A DNA stretch of 64,000 nt from Burkholderiaceae bacterium (GTDB lineage: Bacteria > Pseudomonadota > Gammaproteobacteria > Burkholderiales > Burkholderiaceae), in NCBI GenBank assembly GCA_947448695.1, contig CANFOL010000006.1, forward strand, positions 1 through 64,000, written 5' to 3'. Position 1 is the first letter of the stretch. Every line of letters begins with the position of its first letter. Below the pieces are notes generated by a model that was not told where the DNA came from, made no database searches, and worked only from the letters and a program-made list of their open reading frames with translations. Made by a program: the position numbers and the translations under genes. This document shows positions 6,264 through 15,253 of the stretch, piece after piece.

Positions 6264-7232
6264 TTAAAGTTGAGGTATTTTGGCTTCATTCACAATAGTT
6301 TTCCATTTAAGGATTTGGTCATGTATTTCGCTACTTAAAGTCTCTGGTGATGAGGGCCTAACCATAGCTCCCGTAGATTCTAGTTTTTCTCTGACACTTG
6401 GCATTTCTAATACAGCATGAATTTCTCGAACTAATTTTTCAAGAATGGTGCGAGGCAGTCCCTTTGGCGCGCCAACAGCATGCCACGAGCGCACATCAAA
6501 ACCTGGCAATGTACTAGCTATAGGTGGAGTATTTGGAAGTGATGGCCAGACAGTTGGACTAGTTACTGCTATGGCACGGATCTTTCCAGACTTAATAGCC
6601 GGTAAGCTAACTGTAAGCGAATCTATCATGACATCAAATTGCCCCCCAACTAAATCTACTAAAGGTGTGCTACCGCCTCTGTATGGAATTGATACCATTT
6701 TTACTTTTGCGGAAGCTTGGATTAGCTCACCAATTAGATGAGGTGTGCTTCCTGGACCTAAATTGCTGTAAGAAATACTTTCGGGTTTGGCTTTTGCGGC
6801 AGCGATAATATCTGATAAGGAGTTAAAGGGACTATCGGCTCTTACAGTCAGCACAAATGGAAACTGTATCAACATAGAAATTGGCGTAAAGTCTTCTAAT
6901 GGCTTGTATGGCAATGACTTATAAGTTGCGGCAGATACGGCATGTCCACCATGCATCATCAGTAATGTATAACCATCCGGCTTGGCTTTTGCAACAAATG
7001 CATCCGCAATAATACCTCCAGCCCCACTTTTAGATTCAACGTTAATTGGTTGTCCTAATTTTTCTGCGAGTGGTGCTGCTACTATTCGAGCAACTATATC
7101 TATGTTACCGCCAACGCCAAAGCCATGGATAAGACTGATAGGTTTTTGAGGATATTCTTGTTGTGAATATCCAAAAGAAATATGTAATGCCATCATTACA
7201 GGAATACTTTTTAATAGTATTTTTTTAAACAT
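6264..7232 (-). CDS. Bug-type tripartite tricarboxylate transporter receptor
   Basis: The 322-residue protein has a signal peptide (to about residue 23, GYSQQ) and the conserved lead YPQKPISLIHGFGVGGNIDI, in which the usual IVPF is replaced by IHGF. The SKSGAGGIIADAFVAKAKPDGYTLL and SIPYRGGSTPLVDLVGGQFD segments complete the family pattern. It is the upstream gene of a two-gene unit with the NIPSNAP protein. No membrane partner is present. The altered first ligand loop suggests a ligand different from the other receptors. Confidence 0.87.
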   Translation of the reverse strand: MFKKILLKSIPVMMALHISFGYSQQEYPQKPISLIHGFGVGGNIDIVARIVAAPLAEKLGQPINVESKSGAGGIIADAFVAKAKPDGYTLLMMHGGHAVSAATYKSLPYKPLEDFTPISMLIQFPFVLTVRADSPFNSLSDIIAAAKAKPESISYSNLGPGSTPHLIGELIQASAKVKMVSIPYRGGSTPLVDLVGGQFDVMIDSLTVSLPAIKSGKIRAIAVTSPTVWPSLPNTPPIASTLPGFDVRSWHAVGAPKGLPRTILEKLVREIHAVLEMPSVREKLESTGAMVRPSSPETLSSEIHDQILKWKTIVNEAKIPQL

Positions 7233-7446
7233 AATATTGGGCCAATTAATCTATTCAATCATCTAAATCTTACCTTAAGTTTGTCATTTATTTTGTTAGA
7301 TTGATAGGTGTCTTCCCTAGTGCTTTCTCTAAATTTGATATGGAATTTAGAAACATAAATACTTTCAAGAATCCTTTTGCTCTCAAAGTCATTGGGATGT
7401 GCTCACAAGAGTAAAGTGTATTGCTGATAAAGACTGTAAAATCCGG

Positions 7447-7484
7447 CTACTTCCATTCCAGATCTCAAACCCGAATGGAAGTAG
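7447..7484 (-). terminator. Hairpin terminator of the BKACE gene
   Basis: CTACTTCCATTC at 7447-7458 pairs perfectly with GAATGGAAGTAG at 7473-7484 over a 14-base loop. On the minus strand it follows the BKACE stop by about 20 bases and is followed after a few bases by GATTTT, so it can end that transcript. Confidence 0.65.
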
Positions 7485-7503
7485 GTTGTATTGCAATTAG
7501 TTT

Positions 7504-8385
7504 TTAATTGGTAGGTTTCAGTTTAAGTATTTCTCTCGCATCATTTGAGGTTGCCAATTCTCCACCTAAATCTTCCACAATCCGTTTGGCACGTTCTACT
7601 TGTTGCGCATTACTTTCACATAAAACACCTTTGGACATATAAATATTATCTTCAAGCCCTACGCGTACACCACCACCTAACAGTAAAGATTGGGCAACGA
7701 TGGGAAAGGCAGCGCGACTGATACCAAATGCAGCCCATTTAGCACCATGCGGTAATTCATTGCGCATATACATGAGTGTTTGCGGGTTTGAGTTAAGGGC
7801 GTATTTCACACCCAATACAAAGGTAAATAGGCCAGGGCCTTCAAGCGTACCTTCTTTCATTAAGTCTTTAGCTAGATTTAAATCGCCTGTATCAAAGATT
7901 TCTAGCTCAGGCATCACGCCTGCATCGCGAATCACTTTTGCCATGACACGAACTGAAGCGGGCGTGTTCACTGCGATTTCATTCACTGTATTCATGGTGT
8001 TTAAATCCAAGGAACAAATGTCTGGTTTTAAGGCTGTAATATGTTCAACCCTTCTAAGGGGATGGCATAAGCTCGTGCCTGGCGCGAATACTTTCGGATC
8101 ATCCACTGAGGGAATAAAGCGAGCACCAACACCAGTAGTTAAATTAATCACAAGCTCTCTATTACGAGCCTTAATTAAATGCAGTACTTCTGCATAGTGG
8201 TCCAGTTCCATGGATGGTGTTCCATTTTCAGGATTGCGTACATGCAGATGCGCAACTGCAGCACCAGCATCCGCGGCTCTTAATGCAGACTCCGCAATTT
8301 GTGCTGGGGTAATCGGTAGGTAAGGCGTCATATCTGGTCTTGTCAAGCTTCCAGTAATAGCACAGGTCAAAATAGTTTTACTCAT
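7504..8385 (-). CDS. BKACE-type beta-keto acid cleavage enzyme (DUF849)
   Basis: The 293-residue TIM-barrel protein belongs to the beta-keto acid cleavage enzyme family, typified by 3-keto-5-aminohexanoate cleavage enzyme. These zinc enzymes condense a beta-keto acid with acetyl-CoA to yield acetoacetate and a new CoA ester. Family motifs are ILTCAITGSLTRPDMTPYLP, the zinc-binding VAHLHVRNPENG (HxH), SLDLNTMN, and VRVGLEDNIY with the conserved Glu. AGGAGAC precedes the ATG. It stands alone between two Bug genes. The family is functionally diverse, so the substrate is open. Confidence 0.88.
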   Translation of the reverse strand: MSKTILTCAITGSLTRPDMTPYLPITPAQIAESALRAADAGAAVAHLHVRNPENGTPSMELDHYAEVLHLIKARNRELVINLTTGVGARFIPSVDDPKVFAPGTSLCHPLRRVEHITALKPDICSLDLNTMNTVNEIAVNTPASVRVMAKVIRDAGVMPELEIFDTGDLNLAKDLMKEGTLEGPGLFTFVLGVKYALNSNPQTLMYMRNELPHGAKWAAFGISRAAFPIVAQSLLLGGGVRVGLEDNIYMSKGVLCESNAQQVERAKRIVEDLGGELATSNDAREILKLKPTN

Positions 8386-8573
8386 GAGTTGTCTCCTTTT
8401 TATTTATAAATTTTTTCTATTATGATGCCATGCTCAAGAAAAAACAGTATCCGATTTATTGGGGGATACCCTATCAATGGCACTTTTTACGTTTATTTCG
8501 ATTAGACTAATTCTCGAGACAAAGCAGGTAAATAAAATTTTTATAACTAAGATTTACTTTGAAAGATTGCAAA

Positions 8574-9548
8574 ATGAGCAAATTTTTAAATGGATTTTTA
8601 TGTATTTTTCTGTTGTTTTCTAGTAGTTCCTTTTCCCAATCGAATGCTCCTTACCCTAATAAACCAATTCGAATCATTGTTCCTTTTGCGGCAGGTGGTG
8701 CGGGTGATACAGCAGCTAGGGTGTTATCCCAAAAATTGAGTACGATTCTCAATCAATCCGTTTTGGTAGAAAATAAGCCTGGAGCTGGTGCGCAAATTGG
8801 CACACAGTTTGTGGCGAGTTCCGCCCCCGATGGATATACAATCTTGGCTGGGTCATCCGCCATTGTTGTTAATCCGGCGTTAAATGCAGCAACGGCAACC
8901 TATCACCCGGAAAAGGATTTCACACCAATTTTGATTGGTGCTACCCAACCAATGGTTATTGTGGTGAATCAAGCATTGGGTGTGAAAAATTTTAATCAAC
9001 TCAAAGAAATTGCGGCCAAGCAAAAATTATCTTTTGCTTCTGCCGGTGCCGGAACACAACCCCATGTTGCATGTGAGCGAATCTTTAATGGTCTATGGAA
9101 ATTAAATATTCCACATATTCCATATAAAGGAATTTCACCAGCAATCACTGGACTTGTCGGTGGCGAAGTTCCTATTTACTGTGGAGCACCAGTCGGTGTT
9201 GGACAGTTTGTGAAGCAAGGTAAGTTACAAGTATTGTTGGTTACTAGCGAGGCACGCGTACCTAATTTTCCTGATACTCCTACCGTCATAGAACTTGGAT
9301 TACCTGAAATGAAAGATGATATTTGGCAAGGCTTTTTTGCACCAGCAAAAACTCCTCCGGCAATTATTCAAAAATTGAACCAAGCCTTAAACCACGCACT
9401 AAAATCCCCCGATGTTATCGAAAAGCTAGAACAAAATGATTTCGTAATGCTAGGTGGTACACCAAAACAAGCAGCGGATTTCATTTCATCGGAGGTGGTT
9501 CGTTGGGGAAAAATCGCTACCGAAGTTAGTGCTTTACCAATGCAGTAA
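8574..9548 (+). CDS. Bug-type tripartite tricarboxylate transporter receptor
   Basis: The receptor is 324 residues from ATG 8574; a TTG five codons upstream is possible but makes a poorer signal peptide start. The leader MSKFLNGFLCIFLLFSSSS is followed by YPNKPIRIIVPFAAGGAGDT and NKPGAGAQIGTQFVASSAPD, all typical. IPYKGISPAITGLVGGEVPI marks the second lobe. It is divergent from the BKACE gene across a 188-base gap, so the two may share regulation, and it could capture the BKACE substrate or a precursor. Confidence 0.87.
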   Translation: MSKFLNGFLCIFLLFSSSSFSQSNAPYPNKPIRIIVPFAAGGAGDTAARVLSQKLSTILNQSVLVENKPGAGAQIGTQFVASSAPDGYTILAGSSAIVVNPALNAATATYHPEKDFTPILIGATQPMVIVVNQALGVKNFNQLKEIAAKQKLSFASAGAGTQPHVACERIFNGLWKLNIPHIPYKGISPAITGLVGGEVPIYCGAPVGVGQFVKQGKLQVLLVTSEARVPNFPDTPTVIELGLPEMKDDIWQGFFAPAKTPPAIIQKLNQALNHALKSPDVIEKLEQNDFVMLGGTPKQAADFISSEVVRWGKIATEVSALPMQ

Positions 9549-9996
9549 ACACAATAAAAATATGGCCATTAATGACCGTTTCATTTTCACAAGTGTTACC
9601 TTAAGAAATGCTTAAACTTTTCAAACTTCAAAACCAATCGCAAACCATCGATTAATATTTGATTTTTAAGATGCCTAACTTTTTAATCTGTTGGTTGCAA
9701 TTTCGAATCTCGACCGCCGGACCAAATAAATCAAAGCCTTACGAAAGAAATTTTGTGAGCCTTGTTTCTTAATGAAATCATTTAAGCTCTATGGGGTCAT
9801 TTACCCATTATTTAGAGCCAAAGAAGATATTTTTTTGTTTGTTGAATTGAAGGTGAACTGATATCAGTTAAGTTAAAAAATATTTAAAATTGAATAAAAA
9901 GAATTGGCTATAGAAGTCCCTAAAAAATGTAATGTAATATTTAGGTTAAGTATCTAATAAATAAATTAATAACAACCTTATAAAAGGAGACAAACC
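9549..9996. other. Intergenic stretch with decayed tRNA fragment D
   Basis: No gene was found. It holds CAATCGCAAAC at 9635-9645, the degenerate tRNA fragment at 9671-9724, and a nested hairpin in which GCTCTA (9786-9791) pairs with TAGAGC (9813-9818) with TGGG/CCCA inside. The last 100 bases are very AT-rich and probably hold the promoter of the next gene. AAAGGAGAC just before ATG 9997 is a good ribosome-binding site. Confidence 0.5.
9671..9724 (+). other. Decayed tRNA-Lys-like 3' fragment, copy D
   Basis: CTTTTTAATCTG, TTGGTTGCAATTTCGAATCTCG and GGACCA follow the pattern of copies A-C with several substitutions, and the T-arm stem is no longer perfect. The preceding CAATCGCAAAC and AT-rich spacer are also conserved. 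It looks like an old copy that has drifted. Confidence 0.5.
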
Positions 9997-10971
9997 ATGA
10001 GGATCCATCATCACTTTTTAACCGCGGTAGTTTTTACAATTAGTTCGTCATTTTCAGCTTTAGCCCAGACAAATTTTCCTCAAAGCCCTGTAACCATTGT
10101 TGTGCCATATGGTCCAGGAGGGGGTGCAGATATTTTCACACGAACCATTGCACCCAAAATGGGTGAGAAATTAGGGCAGCCTATTGTTGTCGAAAATAAG
10201 GCTGGTGGCGGAACTGCTATTGCTGCATCTGATGTTGCTCGTGCAAAGCCTGATGGATATCGTATTTTATTAGGTGACGTATCAACTTTTTCCACGAATG
10301 TCCACCTATACCAAAGACTTAGTTATGATCCACGTGATTTAACATCAATCTCTCTAGCCGGCCGCTCCCCATATCTTCTCTTAGTTAATCCCAAGGTGCA
10401 TCCGCAAAACTCACTTTCAGAGTTTATTTCATCTGTACAAAAGGCCCCTACCGGAACCATCAGCTACGGAAGCGCAGGGAATGGCGGGCCTTCTCACCTT
10501 GCCGCTGAGATGTTTGTCCGAGGTGCAGGAGTTAGCTTAATTCATGTTCCTTATAAAGGCTCGGGACCCGCATTGCCAGATCTACTAAGTGGCAACATTG
10601 GTATGATGTTCATGGATTATGCTCCAGCAAAAGCTCAAATCGCAGGGGGTAAGCTCCGCGCACTTGCAGTAACTTCAACTCAGCCAATCTCCATACTTCC
10701 CGGTATACCAACACTCGCTTCAACTTATCCAGGATTTGAAGCATGGTTTTGGATAGCATTGGCAGCGCCCAAGGGAACCCCAACCGCTACTATAGATAAA
10801 CTTCGCGAGGCATATATATACGCTATAAACGATCCAGAAACTAGAAAAACTTTAGTAGAGGCCGGAATTGAGCCACTCCAAAGTTCTTCTTCAGAGATGG
10901 ATACCTATGTCAAGTCCGAGTCCGTCCGTTTAGGTCGCATTATTAAAGAAGCTGGCATCCAACTAGACTAA
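9997..10971 (+). CDS. Bug-type tripartite tricarboxylate transporter receptor
   Basis: The 324-residue protein has a signal peptide (to about ALA-QT, residue 24), then FPQSPVTIVVPYGPGGGADIF and NKAGGGTAIAASDVARAKPDG, both Bug hallmarks, and HVPYKGSGPALPDLLSGNI. A good AAAGGAG site precedes the ATG. It is followed by a strong terminator and then the PRISE-type reductase and a dehydrogenase, which may act on the imported compound. No TctA/TctB genes are present. Confidence 0.88.
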   Translation: MRIHHHFLTAVVFTISSSFSALAQTNFPQSPVTIVVPYGPGGGADIFTRTIAPKMGEKLGQPIVVENKAGGGTAIAASDVARAKPDGYRILLGDVSTFSTNVHLYQRLSYDPRDLTSISLAGRSPYLLLVNPKVHPQNSLSEFISSVQKAPTGTISYGSAGNGGPSHLAAEMFVRGAGVSLIHVPYKGSGPALPDLLSGNIGMMFMDYAPAKAQIAGGKLRALAVTSTQPISILPGIPTLASTYPGFEAWFWIALAAPKGTPTATIDKLREAYIYAINDPETRKTLVEAGIEPLQSSSSEMDTYVKSESVRLGRIIKEAGIQLD

Positions 10972-10981
10972 TATAAAACAT

Positions 10982-11020
10982 CGTCACTCTTCCGATATGA
11001 AGATCAGAAGAGTGACGTTT
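10982..11020 (+). terminator. Intrinsic terminator after Bug receptor
   Basis: CGTCACTCTTC at 10982-10992 pairs perfectly with GAAGAGTGACG at 11007-11017 across a 14-base loop, followed by TTT. It ends 20 bases before the next start codon, so it would either terminate or attenuate read-through from the receptor gene into the reductase gene. Confidence 0.7.
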
Positions 11021-11040
11021 CACAAAGGTAGTGTCCCACA

Positions 11041-12120
11041 ATGAAAAAAATTGAACTCGAGAATGATTCTCGTGTAGCTCTTGTCGTTGGCGCAAATGGC
11101 ATCATTGGAAATAATATGCTCAAACACCTTCGCCAACAAACTAAGTGGAAATTATATGGTCTTGCCAGAAGAGAAATTGCCCCAATAACCAATGTGACTG
11201 GAGTTGAAACAGACTTACTTGATCAGAGCGCAAGCCATGAAGCAATTAACCGTATTGGCCCTGTCGACTATATATTTTTTAGTGCCTTGGATGTAAGGGG
11301 TACTCAGGAGGAGCAAGTCAAGCCGAATCTAACGATGCTTCATAACGCCGTAAATCCTTTATTGGATCCGGCAAAAAAACTTAAGCATATTTGTTTAGTA
11401 CATGGTACGAAATGGTACGGAAGTCATCTTGGGCCTTATCGAACTCCAGCAAGAGAAAATGACCCAAGGCACGAAGGCCCTAATTTTTATTATGATCAAT
11501 ATGACTGGTTAACTAGTATTCAGAAAAATCGAAACTGGACCTATTCAACAATCAGACCTCACTTTATCAATGGATTTAATGTAGGTAATCCTAACAATAT
11601 GATGGCTGCGGTTGGGGTATATGCAGCTATACAGCATGCACAAGGAAAACCATTAGATTTCCCGGGAACATTAGCCGCATATGAATCTTTGACCATGGTG
11701 TCTGATGTATCACTCGTGAATGCGGCAATGCTATGGTCATCGATCTCTAGTCACTGTGCTAATCAAGACTTTAATATTCATAATGGCGATTATTTTCGAT
11801 GGTGTAATGTGTGGCCATTATTAGCAGATGCGTTTGGCATGAGTTGCGGTAAAGTAGTGCCAACAAAATTATCAGAGTACATGCTTGAAAATGATGCTAT
11901 TTGGGATCGAATTGTGATGGAGAACGGATTAATTTCGACGCACGTTAATCAAATAGTTAGTTGGAAGTGGGCTGATTTTTTCTTTCGGGGCGAGTGGGAT
12001 GATATATCTTCCACGATTAAAGCGCGTAGCTTTGGATTTGATCCATTTATCGATACTCAAGAAGACTTACTTTCCAGCCTTGAGAGATATCGTGCAGAAA
12101 AGATACTTCCATCGCGCTAA
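11041..12120 (+). CDS. PRISE-type short-chain reductase (atypical SDR)
   Basis: The 359-residue protein has a Rossmann nucleotide site VALVVGANGIIGNN at residues 12-25. The segment LVHGTKWYGSHLGPYRTP followed by NFYYDQYDWL matches the progesterone 5-beta-reductase/iridoid synthase-like (PRISE) group, where the Tyr of NFYYDQxD is catalytic. Such enzymes reduce activated C=C bonds with NAD(P)H, although bacterial members are little studied. It is collinear with a downstream classical dehydrogenase 60 bases away. The protein is soluble, with no signal peptide. Confidence 0.75.
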   Translation: MKKIELENDSRVALVVGANGIIGNNMLKHLRQQTKWKLYGLARREIAPITNVTGVETDLLDQSASHEAINRIGPVDYIFFSALDVRGTQEEQVKPNLTMLHNAVNPLLDPAKKLKHICLVHGTKWYGSHLGPYRTPARENDPRHEGPNFYYDQYDWLTSIQKNRNWTYSTIRPHFINGFNVGNPNNMMAAVGVYAAIQHAQGKPLDFPGTLAAYESLTMVSDVSLVNAAMLWSSISSHCANQDFNIHNGDYFRWCNVWPLLADAFGMSCGKVVPTKLSEYMLENDAIWDRIVMENGLISTHVNQIVSWKWADFFFRGEWDDISSTIKARSFGFDPFIDTQEDLLSSLERYRAEKILPSR

Positions 12121-12180
12121 TAAGAGTTTGTTAGTCTGAAAGAGGTTCAAAAATTAAAATAATTTTAGGAGAATTGAAAA

Positions 12181-12924
12181 ATGTTATTGAAGGATAAAGT
12201 GGCTATTATTACTGGGGCTGGAAATAAATTAGGGATTGGTTTTGCGGCTGCTCAACTCTTTATTTCCAACGGTGCAAAAGTAGCTCTTGTAGATTTGGAT
12301 CAAGCCAAGGTTAACTTTGCAGCAGAAACTCTTGGCGCAAATGCGATAGGTATTCAGGCGGACGTACGTTCTGAAGAGGCTTGTAAAGAAGTTGCCCAGC
12401 AAGTCCATAAAAAGTGGGGTTCCATCGATATATTATTGAATAATGCAGGAGTTGTTGGAGCTCAACGTGTTACACAAATCACACGTGAGGCCTATGATGC
12501 AGTGCTGGATGTCAATTTGCGAGGGACACTTCATATGTCGCAAGCTTGTATACCATACCTACCACGCGAAGGAGCTATTATTTGTATGGCTTCAATTGCG
12601 GCCCAACGTGGTGGAGGATTACTTGGAGGTGCGCATTATGCGGCATCTAAAGGTGGTATTTTAGGCCTTATGAAAGCGATGGCTAGAGAGCTAGGCCCCT
12701 CCGGTATTCGTGTAAATGCGATTAATCCAGGATTGATTTTGACATCACTCAATCTTCATATATTTGACGATGCAACCTGTGAACAATTTAAATCGCAAGT
12801 TCCTCTAGGGCGCTTAGGAGGTCCAGAAGATGTCGCTGGTGCTTGTCTCTTTTTAGCGTCACCACTGTCAACATATATAACTGGAGCATCTATAGATGTG
12901 AATGGCGGCCTGCATATTCATTAA
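12181..12924 (+). CDS. Short-chain dehydrogenase/reductase
   Basis: The 247-residue protein is a classical SDR. It has the cofactor loop ITGAGNKLGIGFA (TGxxxGxG), the LLNNAGVVG motif, Ser in the SIAAQRGG strand and the catalytic YAASKGG (YxxxK). The end YITGASIDVNGGLHIH is typical. An acidic residue after the second strand (VDLDQAK) suggests NAD(H) preference. TTTTAGGAGAATTGAAAA supplies the ribosome-binding site. It probably forms a pathway unit with the preceding reductase. The substrate is not predictable. Confidence 0.88.
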   Translation: MLLKDKVAIITGAGNKLGIGFAAAQLFISNGAKVALVDLDQAKVNFAAETLGANAIGIQADVRSEEACKEVAQQVHKKWGSIDILLNNAGVVGAQRVTQITREAYDAVLDVNLRGTLHMSQACIPYLPREGAIICMASIAAQRGGGLLGGAHYAASKGGILGLMKAMARELGPSGIRVNAINPGLILTSLNLHIFDDATCEQFKSQVPLGRLGGPEDVAGACLFLASPLSTYITGASIDVNGGLHIH

Positions 12925-13136
12925 AAAGATTATTTAGTTTTTGTTTGATTGAGCTGACCTTTTATCAAAGATTTAGGATACTTTATTCGCTCTAAACGAT
13001 TTAAATTATACTTTTAGAGTTCCATCAAATAGAAACATAATAACTATTAGACTGATAAGTAAAACAGAAAATTAACTAAAAAAGCAAGCTTTGAAAATGC
13101 TGTAGAGAACAAATTGATAAAATAATTTCTGAAGAT

Positions 13137-14696
13137 TCATTGAATTGAATACAGATTCATATCGTCTTGATCTAACTGCGCAATCAGGCCAGTTTCCCAC
13201 TCAAGGTAACGGCGCGCCGCATCCTTGTTGCCATCATGCCGATCATGAACAAAAAATAAGAAATCAATGCAATCTATATCAGGCGGTATGGTTTGCGTAG
13301 AAATAGTTTCAAACTCTTTTGGAAACTCTGCACCCTCTAATTCATAAACCTGTATATTTAGATCCAATCCGTCAAGTTCCAAAAGCGCCCCGTAAGTGAG
13401 CGCAGGATCATCTGAAATAATCAGGATTGTTTCTTTAGCGCCTCGAATGATCTCATGTAGTCGAGGACGAATGGCCCAAAGAGCATTTGGCAAATGGCTC
13501 TTACGGTATTGCATGCTGCCACGAATATCTAGCATAGTGACAGAATCATTTTGATAGATTTGATACAAGTCTTTAGTCTTAAGAGTCGCTAAGCCAAGTG
13601 TATGATCAATCTGAATACGAGGTAAGCTAACTTTACTTTTTATACCTTCTTGTAAAACTGCCACATTATGCCCCATCTGCTTTAACCAGCTAGCAACGGT
13701 TATTGCCCGCACCCCATCAGAATCATACAAAACAATTCGAGCATTACGAACGCCAACAAATTGATCCGTAGCCTGAATTAATTGACCACCCGGGGTGTTT
13801 TGTGCTCCAGGAAGCCCATTGAGTGAAAACTCCTCTGCAGTCCTAACATCACAGAGATATAAAGATCGATCCTCATCATTTTTCCAGAGTAAAAACTGCT
13901 CATCTGAAATAAAAGGAATATCAAACTTACTCACCAAAGACTGAGAGGCTAGTAAAATCTCATCATCGACTCTAGGCTTTGCATATTGAGAAACTTTCCC
14001 ATGATCGAGAACATAGTCATTGAGATACCAGCCTTGGGTACCATTCTCTAAGGCAAAGATTGGATTTTTAATCCCCAAATTAATCAAAGTTTGCGCGCCA
14101 ATGATGCTGCGAGTTCTCCCTGCACAATTAATAATGATTTTGGTATCTTGACTCACAACATGACTTTTAATGCGGTAGGCTAACTCTCCGTTCGGGCAAC
14201 ATTGAGCCCCAGGAATGCTCATCTTTTTAAATTCACTCTGAGGCCTGCCATCTAAAATGATGAAATCCTCTCGGTCAACCATCATTTTCTTTAAATCATG
14301 CGCGCTTACTCTGGGCGTATGACACTGATGCTCAACTAACTCCCCAAAAGTTTTAGATGGCAGATTTACTCCAGCAAATAAATTAAATCCAGCATCCTGC
14401 CAACCTTGCGTGCCACCACTCAATAAATAAATATCTTGATAGCCCTGCTGAATAAGGGCTTGGGCCGCCTTCAGTGAAACACCAGCACCATTTTCGTCGT
14501 AGACCACAATCCTTACAGATTTACGAGGAGCTAATCGAGCCACATCATATTCAAGCCGACTATACGGCACAGAGGTTGCCAAGAAAAGATGTGACTCTCC
14601 ATATTGACCATGTTCACGCACATCAAACAAAGCAATTTCAGTTTTTCCATGCAACCATTGTTTTAAAGTTTTTGCATCAACTGATTGAATCGCCAT
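13137..14696 (-). CDS. Four-domain rhodanese-like protein with one catalytic cysteine
   Basis: The 519-residue protein holds four rhodanese domains at about residues 5-105, 130-230, 262-352 and 372-455. Only the second has an active-site loop with Cys (CAGRTRS, Cys191). In domains 1 and 3 the position is Asp (YDENG at 67, YDSDG at 325), and in domain 4 the loop reads SDDPA. Rhodaneses move sulfane sulfur from donors such as thiosulfate to thiols. Cytoplasmic location is expected, with no signal peptide. The cupin gene lies 35 bases upstream in the same direction, so the two probably form a sulfur-handling unit. Confidence 0.85.
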   Translation of the reverse strand: MAIQSVDAKTLKQWLHGKTEIALFDVREHGQYGESHLFLATSVPYSRLEYDVARLAPRKSVRIVVYDENGAGVSLKAAQALIQQGYQDIYLLSGGTQGWQDAGFNLFAGVNLPSKTFGELVEHQCHTPRVSAHDLKKMMVDREDFIILDGRPQSEFKKMSIPGAQCCPNGELAYRIKSHVVSQDTKIIINCAGRTRSIIGAQTLINLGIKNPIFALENGTQGWYLNDYVLDHGKVSQYAKPRVDDEILLASQSLVSKFDIPFISDEQFLLWKNDEDRSLYLCDVRTAEEFSLNGLPGAQNTPGGQLIQATDQFVGVRNARIVLYDSDGVRAITVASWLKQMGHNVAVLQEGIKSKVSLPRIQIDHTLGLATLKTKDLYQIYQNDSVTMLDIRGSMQYRKSHLPNALWAIRPRLHEIIRGAKETILIISDDPALTYGALLELDGLDLNIQVYELEGAEFPKEFETISTQTIPPDIDCIDFLFFVHDRHDGNKDAARRYLEWETGLIAQLDQDDMNLYSIQ

Positions 14697-14731
14697 TACA
14701 AATCCCTATTATTTGAGACATCACCCCACTC

Positions 14732-15232
14732 TTACACCACTTCGTATTTCAAACGCTTCACCTTTGACATGTCTGTCCCCTCAATGCGAATTAAACTTGT
14801 AGAGTCTTTGCGCTCAGGTGCATGTAGGTCACCTTCGTTGTAAAGGTGCGCAACACCGGGAGTCAATGCGTAAGATCGAACAACTTTCACTTTACCTGGT
14901 TTGTCAGCAGTAGCCTCTTCGATTTTTTGAAAATCTCGCATTTCAGTCCTGCCATGCACCTGTCCATAAATAGCCCAAGAATGTGCATGATCATGTGGAT
15001 CAGAACTTTTTGGGCCAAGATAATGATGAGCTAAAATACAAAATCCCAACTCAGGATCTTGATAAATCATTTCGCGTTCGCCAGTAGTTGGACCAAGATG
15101 CTTTGCAATAAAGGCCTGATCTATCAAAACATCTTGTAACGCTTCAGCGACTTTTTGACGCCCAGCAGGTCCAGGACTATTCTTCAGAAAATCGTGGCAC
15201 TGCCTAGCAAATTGTTCTAATGTGTGACTCAT
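14732..15232 (-). CDS. Small cupin-fold protein, possibly thiol-dioxygenase-like
   Basis: The 166-residue protein has a cupin metal motif (PHDHAHSWAIYGQVHGRTEM) and a second cupin strand GVAHLYNEGDLHAPERKDST. The HxHxxxWxIxG pattern and the pairing with a rhodanese recall cysteine dioxygenase-like or mercaptopropionate dioxygenase-like cupins, but this is not certain. ATG 15232 is chosen because AAGGAG lies nine bases before it. An ATG seven codons upstream would place that site inside the coding region. It sits upstream of the four-domain rhodanese in one operon. Confidence 0.65.
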   Translation of the reverse strand: MSHTLEQFARQCHDFLKNSPGPAGRQKVAEALQDVLIDQAFIAKHLGPTTGEREMIYQDPELGFCILAHHYLGPKSSDPHDHAHSWAIYGQVHGRTEMRDFQKIEEATADKPGKVKVVRSYALTPGVAHLYNEGDLHAPERKDSTSLIRIEGTDMSKVKRLKYEVV

Positions 15233-15253
15233 GCTGACTAGCTCCTTTATCAT

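Noticed and set aside
7700-8197. 165-codon open frame on the plus strand
   Set aside because: It lies wholly antisense to the well-supported BKACE gene and shows no recognisable domain.
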